The notes under the pieces: model-generated
Seen by the model: the letters and a program-made list of their open reading frames with translations, nothing else
Database searches by the model: none
Told to the model about the DNA's origin: nothing
Made by a program: the position numbers and the translations under genes
Part shown: positions 9,092-15,659 of the stretch, piece after piece
Numbering within the stretch: position 1 is the stretch's first letter
How the letters are laid out: every line of letters begins with the position of its first letter
NCBI GenBank assembly: GCA_050305935.1
Contig: JBNLGG010000066.1
Location: 1 to 23,282 of the forward strand
DNA from: CAJXNP01 sp050305935
GTDB taxonomy: Bacteria; Bacteroidota; Bacteroidia; Cytophagales; Cyclobacteriaceae
Reading direction: 5' to 3'
Length of the DNA stretch: 23,282 bases

Positions 9092-9583
9092 TCAGCCTTC
9101 AACTGCTTTATAGGCTTTCTTCACCATACTCTTCACTACCATCACGTGGAAAGGGCGAATGATCGACATGTACACCTTTCCCAGTGGATTATTGTATTCC
9201 ACCAGGGTGGTCACTTTAATATTATAAGTTTCCTGGGCCGAGTCGAAAATGCTTACCCGGAAATTGAGATGCTTGTCGTCCAATCCCATCACCAGTTCCC
9301 CTTCTTCGATCAGGAATATTTTAAAGAAACCAATATAGCCACCCTGCTCGTAACGAGTGTGATAATCGGAAGGCATCCTGTGTTTTAACCCCACCAGGCC
9401 GACCAGGGCATTCCTAATAGCAAACAGCGCTTTCACCCAGTCTGGAGGATTATTGAATATCAGGTGGGCAATTGTTTCCAGGCTGTCACTTTTATTGGTT
9501 GTGGCAAAGCAATCGGAAAAATCTACTTTCGGTAGCGCCTGGATAATGCCAGCGGTTTTCGGGATGGGTTGCGAAATGACCAT
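9092..9583 (-). CDS. DUF2867 family protein
   Basis: This is a 163-residue protein with the DUF2867 pattern: a PDWVKALFAIRNALVGLVGL segment at about residues 48-67, ending in the GKVYMSIIRPFHVMVVKSMV block near the C-terminus. Family members often sit beside SDR-like NAD(P)-binding proteins or regulators; the function is unknown. The gene is divergent from a TetR regulator and has a near-ideal Bacteroidota promoter that overlaps the putative TetR operators, so repression by that regulator is likely (inference). It starts with ATG at 9581-9583. Confidence 0.85.
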   Translation of the reverse strand: MVISQPIPKTAGIIQALPKVDFSDCFATTNKSDSLETIAHLIFNNPPDWVKALFAIRNALVGLVGLKHRMPSDYHTRYEQGGYIGFFKIFLIEEGELVMGLDDKHLNFRVSIFDSAQETYNIKVTTLVEYNNPLGKVYMSIIRPFHVMVVKSMVKKAYKAVEG

Positions 9584-9593
9584 GATTATTTGT

Positions 9594-9640
9594 TTTAGTG
9601 CAAATGTACCAGAAGTATAAATTAGTACAAACGCACTAAA
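9594..9640. promoter_or_regulatory. paired palindromic operator, probable TetR binding region
   Basis: TTTAGTGCAAATGTAC at 9594-9609 is repeated in inverted orientation at 9625-9640, matching at 13 of 16 positions with a 15-base gap. Each arm is itself a near-palindrome: GTGCaaatGTAC (9598-9609) and GTACaaacGCAC (9625-9636), with centres 27 bases apart. The arms cover the -7 and -33 boxes of the DUF2867 promoter and lie just upstream of the TetR promoter box. This fits a regulator that represses both its target and itself. Binding by this TetR is inferred from position only. Confidence 0.6.
9601..9631 (-). promoter_or_regulatory. Bacteroidota-type promoter of the DUF2867 gene
   Basis: On the minus strand a TTTG (-33 box, 9631-9628) is followed by exactly 19 bases and then TACATTTG (9608-9601), a full match to the TAnnTTTG -7 consensus of Bacteroidota. 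The ATG lies 17 bases further, leaving a short leader of about 10 bases. Confidence 0.7.
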
Positions 9641-9652
9641 TTATTATTTTTG
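9622..9652 (+). promoter_or_regulatory. probable promoter of the TetR gene, possibly giving a leaderless transcript
   Basis: TATTTTTG at 9645-9652 fully matches TAnnTTTG, with TTAG (three of four for TTTG) 19 bases upstream at 9622-9625. The box ends only 4 bases before the ATG at 9657, so transcription would begin at about the start codon. Confidence 0.5.
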
Positions 9653-9656
9653 TGAC

Positions 9657-10274
9657 ATGGCAGGAAATAAGGAAAAGATATTAGCTACGGCTTTAAGACT
9701 TTTTAACGAAAAGGGCGTCCCCAATGTGAGTCAACGGACAATTTCCAACAAATTGGATATCAGTCCCGGTAACCTCACCTACCATTTTAAACGCAGAGAA
9801 GACATAGAAACAGAGCTGTATTTACACCTAGTCGACACGATTGACGAAAGCTTGCGTAAATTAAAAGACCGGGAAATTACCGTTGTTTTGCTTTTTGAAT
9901 TTATAGAAAAGATGTTAGCTGCCTTTTTTGAATACCGATTCATCTTTCTCGACTTTGTACACATCATGAGGAATAATGCGAAGATTGCTGCCTATCATGT
10001 GGAACTGACTAAAAAAAGAAAGGCTCAATTTATGTCAATTATCGACCGCCTTTTGAAAGCAGGTATATTCCGCCCATCTGAATTCGAAAATGAATATCTC
10101 ATGCTTTATGATAGAATGACCATTCTATCCGATTTTTGGGTAGTGGAGGCGGAGATAACAAAAAATGGAGTGCAAAAGACCGATCTACCACAATATAAAA
10201 AGATCATTTTACACTCCATTTACCCCTATCTAAACGACGGTAGTAAAAAGCAATTTCAACTCGCTATAAAATAA
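9657..10274 (+). CDS. TetR/AcrR family transcriptional regulator
   Basis: This 205-residue protein has a TetR helix-turn-helix at residues 3-50: KEKILATALRLFNEKGVPNV, then the recognition region around ISNKLDISPGNLTYHFKRRED. The all-helical remainder is the ligand-binding and dimer domain, which diverges as usual, so the inducer cannot be guessed. It is divergent from DUF2867 with a 73-base gap full of operator-like palindromes, suggesting autoregulation. It ends 6 bases before the stop of the convergent secreted-protein gene, with no room for a separate terminator. Confidence 0.92.
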   Translation: MAGNKEKILATALRLFNEKGVPNVSQRTISNKLDISPGNLTYHFKRREDIETELYLHLVDTIDESLRKLKDREITVVLLFEFIEKMLAAFFEYRFIFLDFVHIMRNNAKIAAYHVELTKKRKAQFMSIIDRLLKAGIFRPSEFENEYLMLYDRMTILSDFWVVEAEITKNGVQKTDLPQYKKIILHSIYPYLNDGSKKQFQLAIK

Positions 10275-10280
10275 GCGTGA

Positions 10281-10679
10281 CTACTTTTTCTTATTTCCTT
10301 TACCGGGATTTCCATTGGATTTACTGTTTCCATTGTTCCCCTTGTATTTGACTTTATGATCGGCGTTGAACTTCTGTGGGGAATCTGTATCAATATCAAG
10401 CTCAACCTGGGTAGCAACTTTCAAATTTACTCCATTAAAAATAGACGGAAGTTTGGCGCTTACCTGCCAATTTCCTCCATTTAGGTAAATATAGGTGCCC
10501 TTCTGAACATCATAATAAAAGTTATTGTCTGGGAAATAAATATGACGGGTTTTGGCACGATATCCATGCGCAGGGGCCCAGTCCGGAGGCCCATTCTTCT
10601 TTGATTGTGCAACTCCTTCCGTAAAACTTAAACCGGCTAATATCAAGCCCAATCCAAAAACGACGATTAACTTTTTCAT
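10281..10679 (-). CDS. secreted basic-tailed protein, unknown function
   Basis: This 132-residue protein has a clear signal peptide (MKKLIVVFGLGLILAGLSF, cleavage probably near VAQS at about residue 25). The mature part contains PPDWAPAHGYRAKTRHIYFP and a YDVQKGTYIYLNGGNWQVSA segment. The tail is rich in Asn, Gly, Lys and Ser (from about 110 to the end) and looks disordered and basic. Similar PPDWAPAHGYRAKTR proteins are common in Bacteroidota (recollection), but no function is known to me. It is convergent with the TetR gene. Confidence 0.8.
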   Translation of the reverse strand: MKKLIVVFGLGLILAGLSFTEGVAQSKKNGPPDWAPAHGYRAKTRHIYFPDNNFYYDVQKGTYIYLNGGNWQVSAKLPSIFNGVNLKVATQVELDIDTDSPQKFNADHKVKYKGNNGNSKSNGNPGKGNKKK

Positions 10680-10774
10680 AAACTAGTTTTCTTTTTTTTG
10701 CTATAAATACATATTACGATAAATAGTAAGCACGGGGCAATTGACTTCCATGAAAGCTAAATACCGTTTTTAAG

Positions 10775-11066
10775 CTAAAATTCTTTAAAAACCCGCCTAC
10801 TACCAGTAAAGTTGTTAATCTTTACCGTAGAATACTGATTTTCGCCAGGTAAGTTTTTACTGAAAATGACCTTCTTTATAACCTCTCTCTGCAGCAATTT
10901 GTTCACTTCCCTATGATAAAATGTCGTTCTTCGCGAAATTGCGAATCCTTGTCAAAAGATGGTTTTATACGACTTCATTCTGGGTTTTTCGATACAGATT
11001 TTGGAGTTCCTTGTACCTGCAAATCAGTGCACACACCTCGAGTGCAATTTTTAAAAGCTTATTGAC
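10775..11066 (-). pseudogene. frameshifted remnant of a possible winged-helix/HTH protein
   Basis: Two minus-strand open stretches in different frames join head to tail. The first (11066 down to a TAA at 10965) reads VNKLLKIALEVCALICRY then KELQNLYRKTQNEVV. The second (from 10978, interrupted by a TGA at 10952-10954, then open to a TAG at 10775-10777) reads QGFAISRRTTFYHREVNK then LLQREVIKKVIFSK and a polar tail. The segment ISRRTTFYHREVNKLLQREV resembles a helix-turn-helix with a wing. A frameshift plus a stop codon would explain the break. The parent family was not identified. Confidence 0.35.
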
Positions 11067-11073
11067 TCAGACG

Positions 11074-11268
11074 TTAATTAATTCCCGCCAGGGTCATGTT
11101 GTTTTCACACAGTCCCTCATTTAAATCTATCTGCGTTTCATTGGGCTCATCCAATTCGACCTGTCCTCTAAGTTTGAACTTGAGCTCATCCATATTGCTT
11201 TTAATGTTATGGCTTAAAGGAACATTATGCACCAGGATAATGCCGATGATCGATATAAAAATAACCTT
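11074..11268 (-). pseudogene. short open frame with a hydrophobic lead, possibly upstream part of the broken gene
   Basis: On the minus strand 64 codons are open between a TAA at 11271-11269 and a TAA at 11076-11074. They begin KVIFISIIGIILVHNVPL, a signal- or anchor-like stretch, then MDELKFKLRGQVELDEPNET and an acidic tail. No ATG precedes the hydrophobic part; the first ATG is at 11193 (39 codons). It may be debris of the same broken gene or a chance frame. Confidence 0.25.
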
Positions 11269-11458
11269 TTAATGCGATTTCACTCTCATAGACTTAAACC
11301 ACGATGCCATCAAAGGAACTGTAAAATTTTAGACAGTTGTATCGTTTTATTGTACATAAACGAACACTTCGATCGAGAGAGAAAATTTATAATCCCTTGG
11401 TAATCTTTTACTTAAAAAGAAGGGAATGATTTTTGGCATCATTTGAAAAACTATTATC

Positions 11459-12286
11459 ATGAAAAAATCATACATATTTCTTATCCTTATATTCTTTAGC
11501 TGCACGTCCTTTTCGCAGGATAGGCAAGTACGAAACGTTGGGCCGTTCGATGCCATCAAAGCGGGTGGCAGCTTTGAAACCTACATAAAGAAAGGTGGTT
11601 CCGAAAAGGTTGTCATTGAGGCCGATAGCGGACCTATCGACAAAATCATCACAGAGGTAAATCACGGAACCTTAAATATTTACATAGAAAATGACTCCTG
11701 GAAAAACTATAGTTTCAGGAACGTCAAGGTTTATGTCACCTTCGTCGATGTGGACGAAGTGCATGGATCAGGATCTGGAAACACCTACCTCGAATCACCC
11801 ATCGATGCTAAATATTTGGTTATCTCTTCTAGTGGATCGGGCAATATGTATTGTACCGACAGATTGACTTCATCCTCTGATGCTAAAATAAATAACAGCG
11901 GCTCAGGAAATTTGAAAATTGAGGGAAGTGTGAAAGTAAACGGAGAAGTCAGCATCAACAACAGCGGTTCTGGAAACATGAAGATCCAACAATTGACTTC
12001 CCATCAAAACTTCATAAATAACTCTGGATCCGGGGACCTTGATATTGATGGTGGAGAAACCGGATATCAGAAAATAGTCATGAGCGGCTCAGGAAATGTA
12101 AAAATGGGTGGACTGCAAAGCGATGAATGTGATATATCGAAAAGTGGATCAGGAACGGTTTACCTAAACGTCAGGGAAGAATTGACTGGAAACAGCTCTG
12201 GATCCGGAAACATTTATCTTACCAAATCAACCGCTAAACTTGACATAAGAACTTCAGGTTCTGGTAAAATCAAAACACTCAATTAG
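11459..12286 (+). CDS. head-GIN domain (DUF2807) secreted beta-helix protein
   Basis: This 275-residue protein has a signal peptide (MKKSYIFLILIFFSCTSFSQ) with cleavage near residue 20. The opening RQVRNVGPFDAIKAGGSFET is the hallmark of DUF2807, the putative auto-transporter adhesin head-GIN domain of Bacteroidota. From about residue 103 it has nine SGSG turns (for example GSGSGN, NSGSGNLKIEG, NSGSGDLDIDG, SSGSGNIYL) at intervals of about 18-24 residues, consistent with rungs of a right-handed beta-helix. It is probably periplasmic or surface exposed. It is a single gene, followed by a two-way terminator shared with the convergent dehydratase. Confidence 0.9.
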   Translation: MKKSYIFLILIFFSCTSFSQDRQVRNVGPFDAIKAGGSFETYIKKGGSEKVVIEADSGPIDKIITEVNHGTLNIYIENDSWKNYSFRNVKVYVTFVDVDEVHGSGSGNTYLESPIDAKYLVISSSGSGNMYCTDRLTSSSDAKINNSGSGNLKIEGSVKVNGEVSINNSGSGNMKIQQLTSHQNFINNSGSGDLDIDGGETGYQKIVMSGSGNVKMGGLQSDECDISKSGSGTVYLNVREELTGNSSGSGNIYLTKSTAKLDIRTSGSGKIKTLN

Positions 12287-12426
12287 CGAAACAACTCTCA
12301 ATTCCTGCCACCGCACTGTTTGCCTTGAAAGATGCGAACGTGGAAATGGTCTAAATACCCGCAGGAATACCAGGTATCTTGAAAACCGAGAATAACCAGA
12401 ACAATACTAACCCTCCATTTACATGA

Positions 12427-12467
12427 AAAAGCAGGATTTCTCCATCAGGGTCCTGCTTTTATTTTTT
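12427..12467. terminator. bidirectional intrinsic terminator
   Basis: AAAAGCAGGA (12427-12436) pairs perfectly with TCCTGCTTTT (12451-12460) across a 14-base loop. A T-rich tail follows on the plus strand and an A-run precedes it, so it can end both the head-GIN transcript and the convergent dehydratase transcript. Confidence 0.85.
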
Positions 12468-12476
12468 ATAAACATC

Positions 12477-13466
12477 TTATAATTGGGGTATTTTGTCCAG
12501 GTAGTTTTCAGACCAAAGTTTCTTCATTTTTGCCTGGTCAATATTTCCTCCGGAAAGAATGATCAAGACCTTTTGTCTGGCTTTTTTTGTTTTTAGCCAT
12601 TTGGTGGCAGCCTCCATGGCCATAGCACTGGTGGGTTCTACCCTCATTTTTAGTAGATGTGACAGCCACTGTGACCAATAGGCCATCGGCTTTTCTTCTA
12701 TTTCCAAAAGATCATCCAGCTTTTTTAAATATTCGAACGTTATGTCTCCTACCGCCAGTGTCATAGCGCCATCTGCCAGGGTGTTAGGTTGATCAGACAG
12801 CCGAATGATTTTCCCGGCTTTAATGGATTGGACGGCATCATTTCCAGCCAGTGGCTCGGCGCCAATAACTTTTGCCTTGGACAACATCGCCCTTGTGGTG
12901 ACCAATGTACCAGAAATCAGCCCACCACCCCCACAGGGAGCAAACACCGCGTCTACCTCCCCCAATTCTGATATCGCTTCCATGGCCGCTGTGCCTTGTC
13001 CGGCGATTACCTGTTCGTGATTGAAGGGTGGTATACAATAGGTACCTTTTTCCGATGCTGCGGCTGCCACAGCGTCATCAGATTGCGCCCGGGTCTCACA
13101 AAGCACCACCTCTGCACCATAATATTTGGTGGCCTGTATTTTTATTGCGGAGGCCGTTTTTGGTATATAGATAGTGGATGGAATATCAAATTGGGAGGCC
13201 GCCCAGGCCACCGCCTGTGCGTGGTTTCCCGAGCTGTTTGTCACAATGCGCTCAGGCTTGATATTGTTTTCTATGAGCCATGAAATGGTATTGCAGCTAC
13301 CTCTGGCTTTAAAGGCGCCCGTCTTCTGTAAATTTTCCGCTTTGAAGTAAATGGTATGGCCGAGCCATTTGTTTAATTGTTGCGAAGTTACAATTGGGGT
13401 TTGATGGATAAATTGATCGATCCGTTGCTTGGCAGTTTGGACGTCTTTAAGGGTTAAAAAATTCAT
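12477..13466 (-). CDS. serine/threonine dehydratase-like PLP enzyme (serine racemase / threonine ammonia-lyase family)
   Basis: This 329-residue fold-type II PLP enzyme from the ATG at 13464-13466 has the PLP lysine at Lys53 in GAFKARG, the substrate loop SSGNH at 78-82, the phosphate-binding GGGGL at 179-183 and SGGN at 305-308. The E204-PLAGN-D210 spacing matches the divalent-metal site of serine racemase-type members. There is no C-terminal ACT regulatory domain, so it resembles catabolic dehydratases rather than biosynthetic IlvA. The likely reaction is deamination of L-serine or L-threonine to a 2-oxo acid, or serine racemisation; the sequence alone cannot decide. A longer frame from a TTG at 13511 is less likely. 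It is divergent from the AraC gene. Confidence 0.9.
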   Translation of the reverse strand: MNFLTLKDVQTAKQRIDQFIHQTPIVTSQQLNKWLGHTIYFKAENLQKTGAFKARGSCNTISWLIENNIKPERIVTNSSGNHAQAVAWAASQFDIPSTIYIPKTASAIKIQATKYYGAEVVLCETRAQSDDAVAAAASEKGTYCIPPFNHEQVIAGQGTAAMEAISELGEVDAVFAPCGGGGLISGTLVTTRAMLSKAKVIGAEPLAGNDAVQSIKAGKIIRLSDQPNTLADGAMTLAVGDITFEYLKKLDDLLEIEEKPMAYWSQWLSHLLKMRVEPTSAMAMEAATKWLKTKKARQKVLIILSGGNIDQAKMKKLWSENYLDKIPQL

Positions 13467-13493
13467 GGATTGTTCGATTTGTCTTATTACATA

Positions 13494-13508
13494 TTGGCTT
13501 ACGGCCAA
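13494..13508. repeat. inverted repeat TTGGC-N5-GCCAA in the divergent control region
   Basis: Five-base perfect arms lie 28 bases upstream of the dehydratase ATG. It could be an operator or a leader hairpin. It is short, so moderate to low confidence. Confidence 0.35.
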
Positions 13509-13550
13509 CAAAAAATAGGTTCGGCATTGGCGATGTTTTTTATCACGACA

Positions 13551-13567
13551 TCCAATTTTAGATTGGA
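13551..13567. repeat. inverted repeat TCCAAT-N5-ATTGGA in the divergent control region
   Basis: Six-base perfect arms lie between the dehydratase and AraC genes, with the same 5-base spacer as the neighbouring palindrome 43 bases away. This is a candidate regulator site for the divergent pair; the regulator is unknown. Confidence 0.35.
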
Positions 13568-13644
13568 ATAAGTTGAATTAATCCGGAAATTACTACACCC
13601 TTTAGCCTCAATTTATTATTTTCAATCTTTAATCTGGAGTCCGC

Positions 13645-14508
13645 ATGCTTAATTTTTATAAAATCGTTAAGGAAAATTTAAACTTCAATCGCTTTCAATT
13701 TGAAGAAACGGTTTGTCTGGAATACACCTGCCCAATAGACGCCGAACAAATCGGAATTTTTTCCAGGAATGATTACCTCGTCCATGTATTGAGCGGTAAA
13801 AAAACATATAAGACCGTCAACGGTGAATGGACATTGGAGCCAGGCCAAACGCTTTACTTGAAAAAGGGAGCAGAGGTGATCCATCAGTATTTCGACGATG
13901 AATATTGCATGTTAGGATTTTTTATTTCCGATGATTTAATCAAAGAGACTTTTCAGGAGGTAAAAGGTAAGGTCAATCTAAACTGTTCCCAGAACCCAAA
14001 AGATTTCACAGCGACCACGGTAAATTCTTCCGACTACCTGGAAGGTTATTTCCATTCGATGCTCACTTATTTCAGAGGAGAAAACCGCCCTCCTGATCAT
14101 ATTTTGGTTTTGAAATTAAAAGAACTACTTATCAATTTAATGAACAGTGATTCGTTACTGACTGCATATTTCAATATCCTAACTGAATCTGATCGCCCCT
14201 CTCTCCGGGAAATCATGGAGAAAAATTACTGCTTCAATCTAAAACTGGAGGATTTTGCCGAAATGAGCCATCGCAGTCTTTCATCCTTTAAAAGAGAATT
14301 TCAGCAGCAATTCAACGAAAGTCCGGGTAAATGGCTTGTTAAAAGAAGAGTTCATCACGCCGCCCACCTAATTGCCAATACCAGCATGAGCGTATCTCAG
14401 GTAGCATTCGAATCGGGATTTGAGGACCTGTCTCATTTTAGCCGTGTATTTAAAAGTACCATGGGAAATAATCCGTCAGACTATAAAAAAGCACTGCAGG
14501 AAGCCTGA
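13645..14508 (+). CDS. AraC family transcriptional regulator
   Basis: This 287-residue protein has an N-terminal cupin-like sensor region (about 20-110, with VLSGKKTYKTVNGEWTLEPG) and a C-terminal AraC double helix-turn-helix from about residue 185. The region includes LKLEDFAEMSHRSLSSFKRE and the signature VSQVAFESGFEDLSHFSRVF, then NPSDYKKAL. The N-terminal half resembles the ExsA-like AraC subgroup. GGAG sits 6 bases before the ATG. It lies 100 bases upstream of the thiol dioxygenase on the same strand and is divergent from the dehydratase. Either could be its target (inference). Confidence 0.93.
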   Translation: MLNFYKIVKENLNFNRFQFEETVCLEYTCPIDAEQIGIFSRNDYLVHVLSGKKTYKTVNGEWTLEPGQTLYLKKGAEVIHQYFDDEYCMLGFFISDDLIKETFQEVKGKVNLNCSQNPKDFTATTVNSSDYLEGYFHSMLTYFRGENRPPDHILVLKLKELLINLMNSDSLLTAYFNILTESDRPSLREIMEKNYCFNLKLEDFAEMSHRSLSSFKREFQQQFNESPGKWLVKRRVHHAAHLIANTSMSVSQVAFESGFEDLSHFSRVFKSTMGNNPSDYKKALQEA

Positions 14509-14568
14509 TTTTTTGAATTTGGGCTAAATAGTCAAATCATAGAACTTCTCAGCAAAATTCAAGTGTCA

Positions 14569-14608
14569 GATTCTTCTCTCCTTTGTATTGTTCAAACGAG
14601 AGAGAATC
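14569..14608 (+). promoter_or_regulatory. leader hairpin sequestering the ribosome binding site of the thiol dioxygenase gene
   Basis: GATTCTTCTCTC (14569-14580) can pair with GAGAGAGAATC (14598-14608) over 11 base pairs with one bulged T and a 17-base loop. The 3' arm is the purine-rich Shine-Dalgarno-like stretch and it ends directly against the ATG at 14609. In RNA it would hide the ribosome binding site; in DNA it is also a palindrome that a regulator could bind. Confidence 0.65.
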
Positions 14609-15184
14609 ATGATAGCAACAAAAAACAATTCAATCGAAACCAAATTTAGGACCGAAAAAAATCCTACCAACCTTACTAGTTTCAATGACATCCTGACTCC
14701 CCAAGCCAAGATAGATATGATGCTGGGCTTTATTCCCGATTTATCTGGGATTTGTCAGGGTCTCTACGATACTTTCTCCTATAACAAGGCACCATATTCC
14801 GCCTTACAGTTTACTTCAGTTTTAAATGAATTAAAGTCAATTGACCCGCATCAACTGAACATCTTCATGACGAATGAAGAAACCAATCATGTTTTAATTC
14901 AAAATGACCTGTTAAAGGTAGTCTTGATTCACTGGAAGCCAGGTAAGATGAGCAGTATTCATGGTCATCCAACAGGTGGCTGTGTATTTAAAGTAATAAA
15001 AGGCCAACTGGAGGAATTGAGATATACCACTGACAATACACCCGAATTATTGGCAAAAAGCACCTTTAAGGCTGGCGCTATGGCTTACATAGATGACGAT
15101 ATGGCCTATCACGCGGTAGGGAATCCTTTTTCAGAATCTGCCATTAGTATTCATGCTTATACGCCAGGAATTAAATCGAATTAA
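14609..15184 (+). CDS. cysteine dioxygenase type I-like thiol dioxygenase
   Basis: This 191-residue cupin protein starts from the ATG at 14609; a TTG start at 14588 would lie within the hairpin loop. The iron ligands expected for cysteine dioxygenase are present: His118 and His120 in SSIHGHP, and His168 in MAYHAV. Cys125 (HPTGGC) and Tyr184 (ISIHAYTP) correspond to the Cys-Tyr crosslink pair. At the position of the carboxylate-binding Arg60 of the mammalian enzyme I read His94 (by-eye alignment), so the thiol substrate may not be plain cysteine. The reaction would be O2-dependent oxidation of a thiol to a sulfinate in the cytoplasm. An N-terminal extension of about 30 polar residues is present. 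DsrE follows 41 bases on. Confidence 0.85.
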   Translation: MIATKNNSIETKFRTEKNPTNLTSFNDILTPQAKIDMMLGFIPDLSGICQGLYDTFSYNKAPYSALQFTSVLNELKSIDPHQLNIFMTNEETNHVLIQNDLLKVVLIHWKPGKMSSIHGHPTGGCVFKVIKGQLEELRYTTDNTPELLAKSTFKAGAMAYIDDDMAYHAVGNPFSESAISIHAYTPGIKSN

Positions 15185-15225
15185 TAATTAATCACAAAAC
15201 ATAAAACAATTAAAATTTTACCACT

Positions 15226-15594
15226 ATGAACGAAAATAGAAAATTAGTAGTAGTTATCTCGCAAGGTCTTGATAACGAGCGATCATCAGTTGCATGGAGC
15301 ATTGCAAACGGAGGCATCAAAAATGGTTTGGATGTATCGGTATTCCTGGTAAGTTCAGGGGTTGATTGGGTGAGAAAAGGAGCTGCAGACCGGGGCCACC
15401 TGAATCCTGAAGATCCAACTATGAAAGATATGGTACAGGCCGTGATTAATAACGGAAGTAAGGTAGGAGTTTGCCCTCCATGTGCAAAAGTAAGAGGTTA
15501 TGCTGCCGAAGACCTCATCGATGGAGTTGAGATCGTAGGTTCAACCGCAATTCACGATCCGGTAAAAGAAGGCGCTGCAGTATTAACATTTTAA
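15226..15594 (+). CDS. DsrE/DsrF-like family protein with a CPPC motif
   Basis: This 122-residue protein has the DsrE alpha/beta pattern: KLVVVISQGLDNERSSVAWS at the N-terminus, then DVSVFLVSSGVDWVRKG, and GVCPPCAKVRGY with Cys83 and Cys86. DsrE-type proteins carry or transfer sulfane sulfur on conserved cysteines; whether this CPPC form does so is inference. It lies 41 bases after the thiol dioxygenase and is closed by a terminator, so the two probably share a transcript. A role in handling sulfur released from thiols fits the context. Confidence 0.88.
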   Translation: MNENRKLVVVISQGLDNERSSVAWSIANGGIKNGLDVSVFLVSSGVDWVRKGAADRGHLNPEDPTMKDMVQAVINNGSKVGVCPPCAKVRGYAAEDLIDGVEIVGSTAIHDPVKEGAAVLTF

Positions 15595-15607
15595 TTTCAA
15601 CGAATGA

Positions 15608-15636
15608 GGGCTACAATAATCACGTAGCCCTTTTTT
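15608..15636 (+). terminator. intrinsic terminator after the DsrE gene
   Basis: GGGCTAC (15608-15614) pairs with GTAGCCC (15624-15630) around a 9-base loop, followed by six T. It separates the dioxygenase/DsrE transcript from the DUF3088 gene. Confidence 0.88.
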
Positions 15637-15659
15637 CTCCCCATCTTAACTTTATGTTC

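Larger units (their letters stand above)
10680..11458. other. 779-base region without an intact gene
   Basis: Only short frames are present. A plus-strand frame at 10921-11124 looks like a shadow: it is rich in Phe, Trp and Ser and has no family features. The minus strand carries gene debris (see the pseudogene entries). 11272-11458 is AT-rich and includes the leader of the head-GIN gene; no clear TAnnTTTG box was found there. Confidence 0.5.

Noticed and set aside
10921..11124. 67-codon plus-strand frame in the gene-free region
   Set aside because: Composition rich in Phe, Trp and Ser without motifs; it lies opposite more protein-like minus-strand debris, so probably a shadow.
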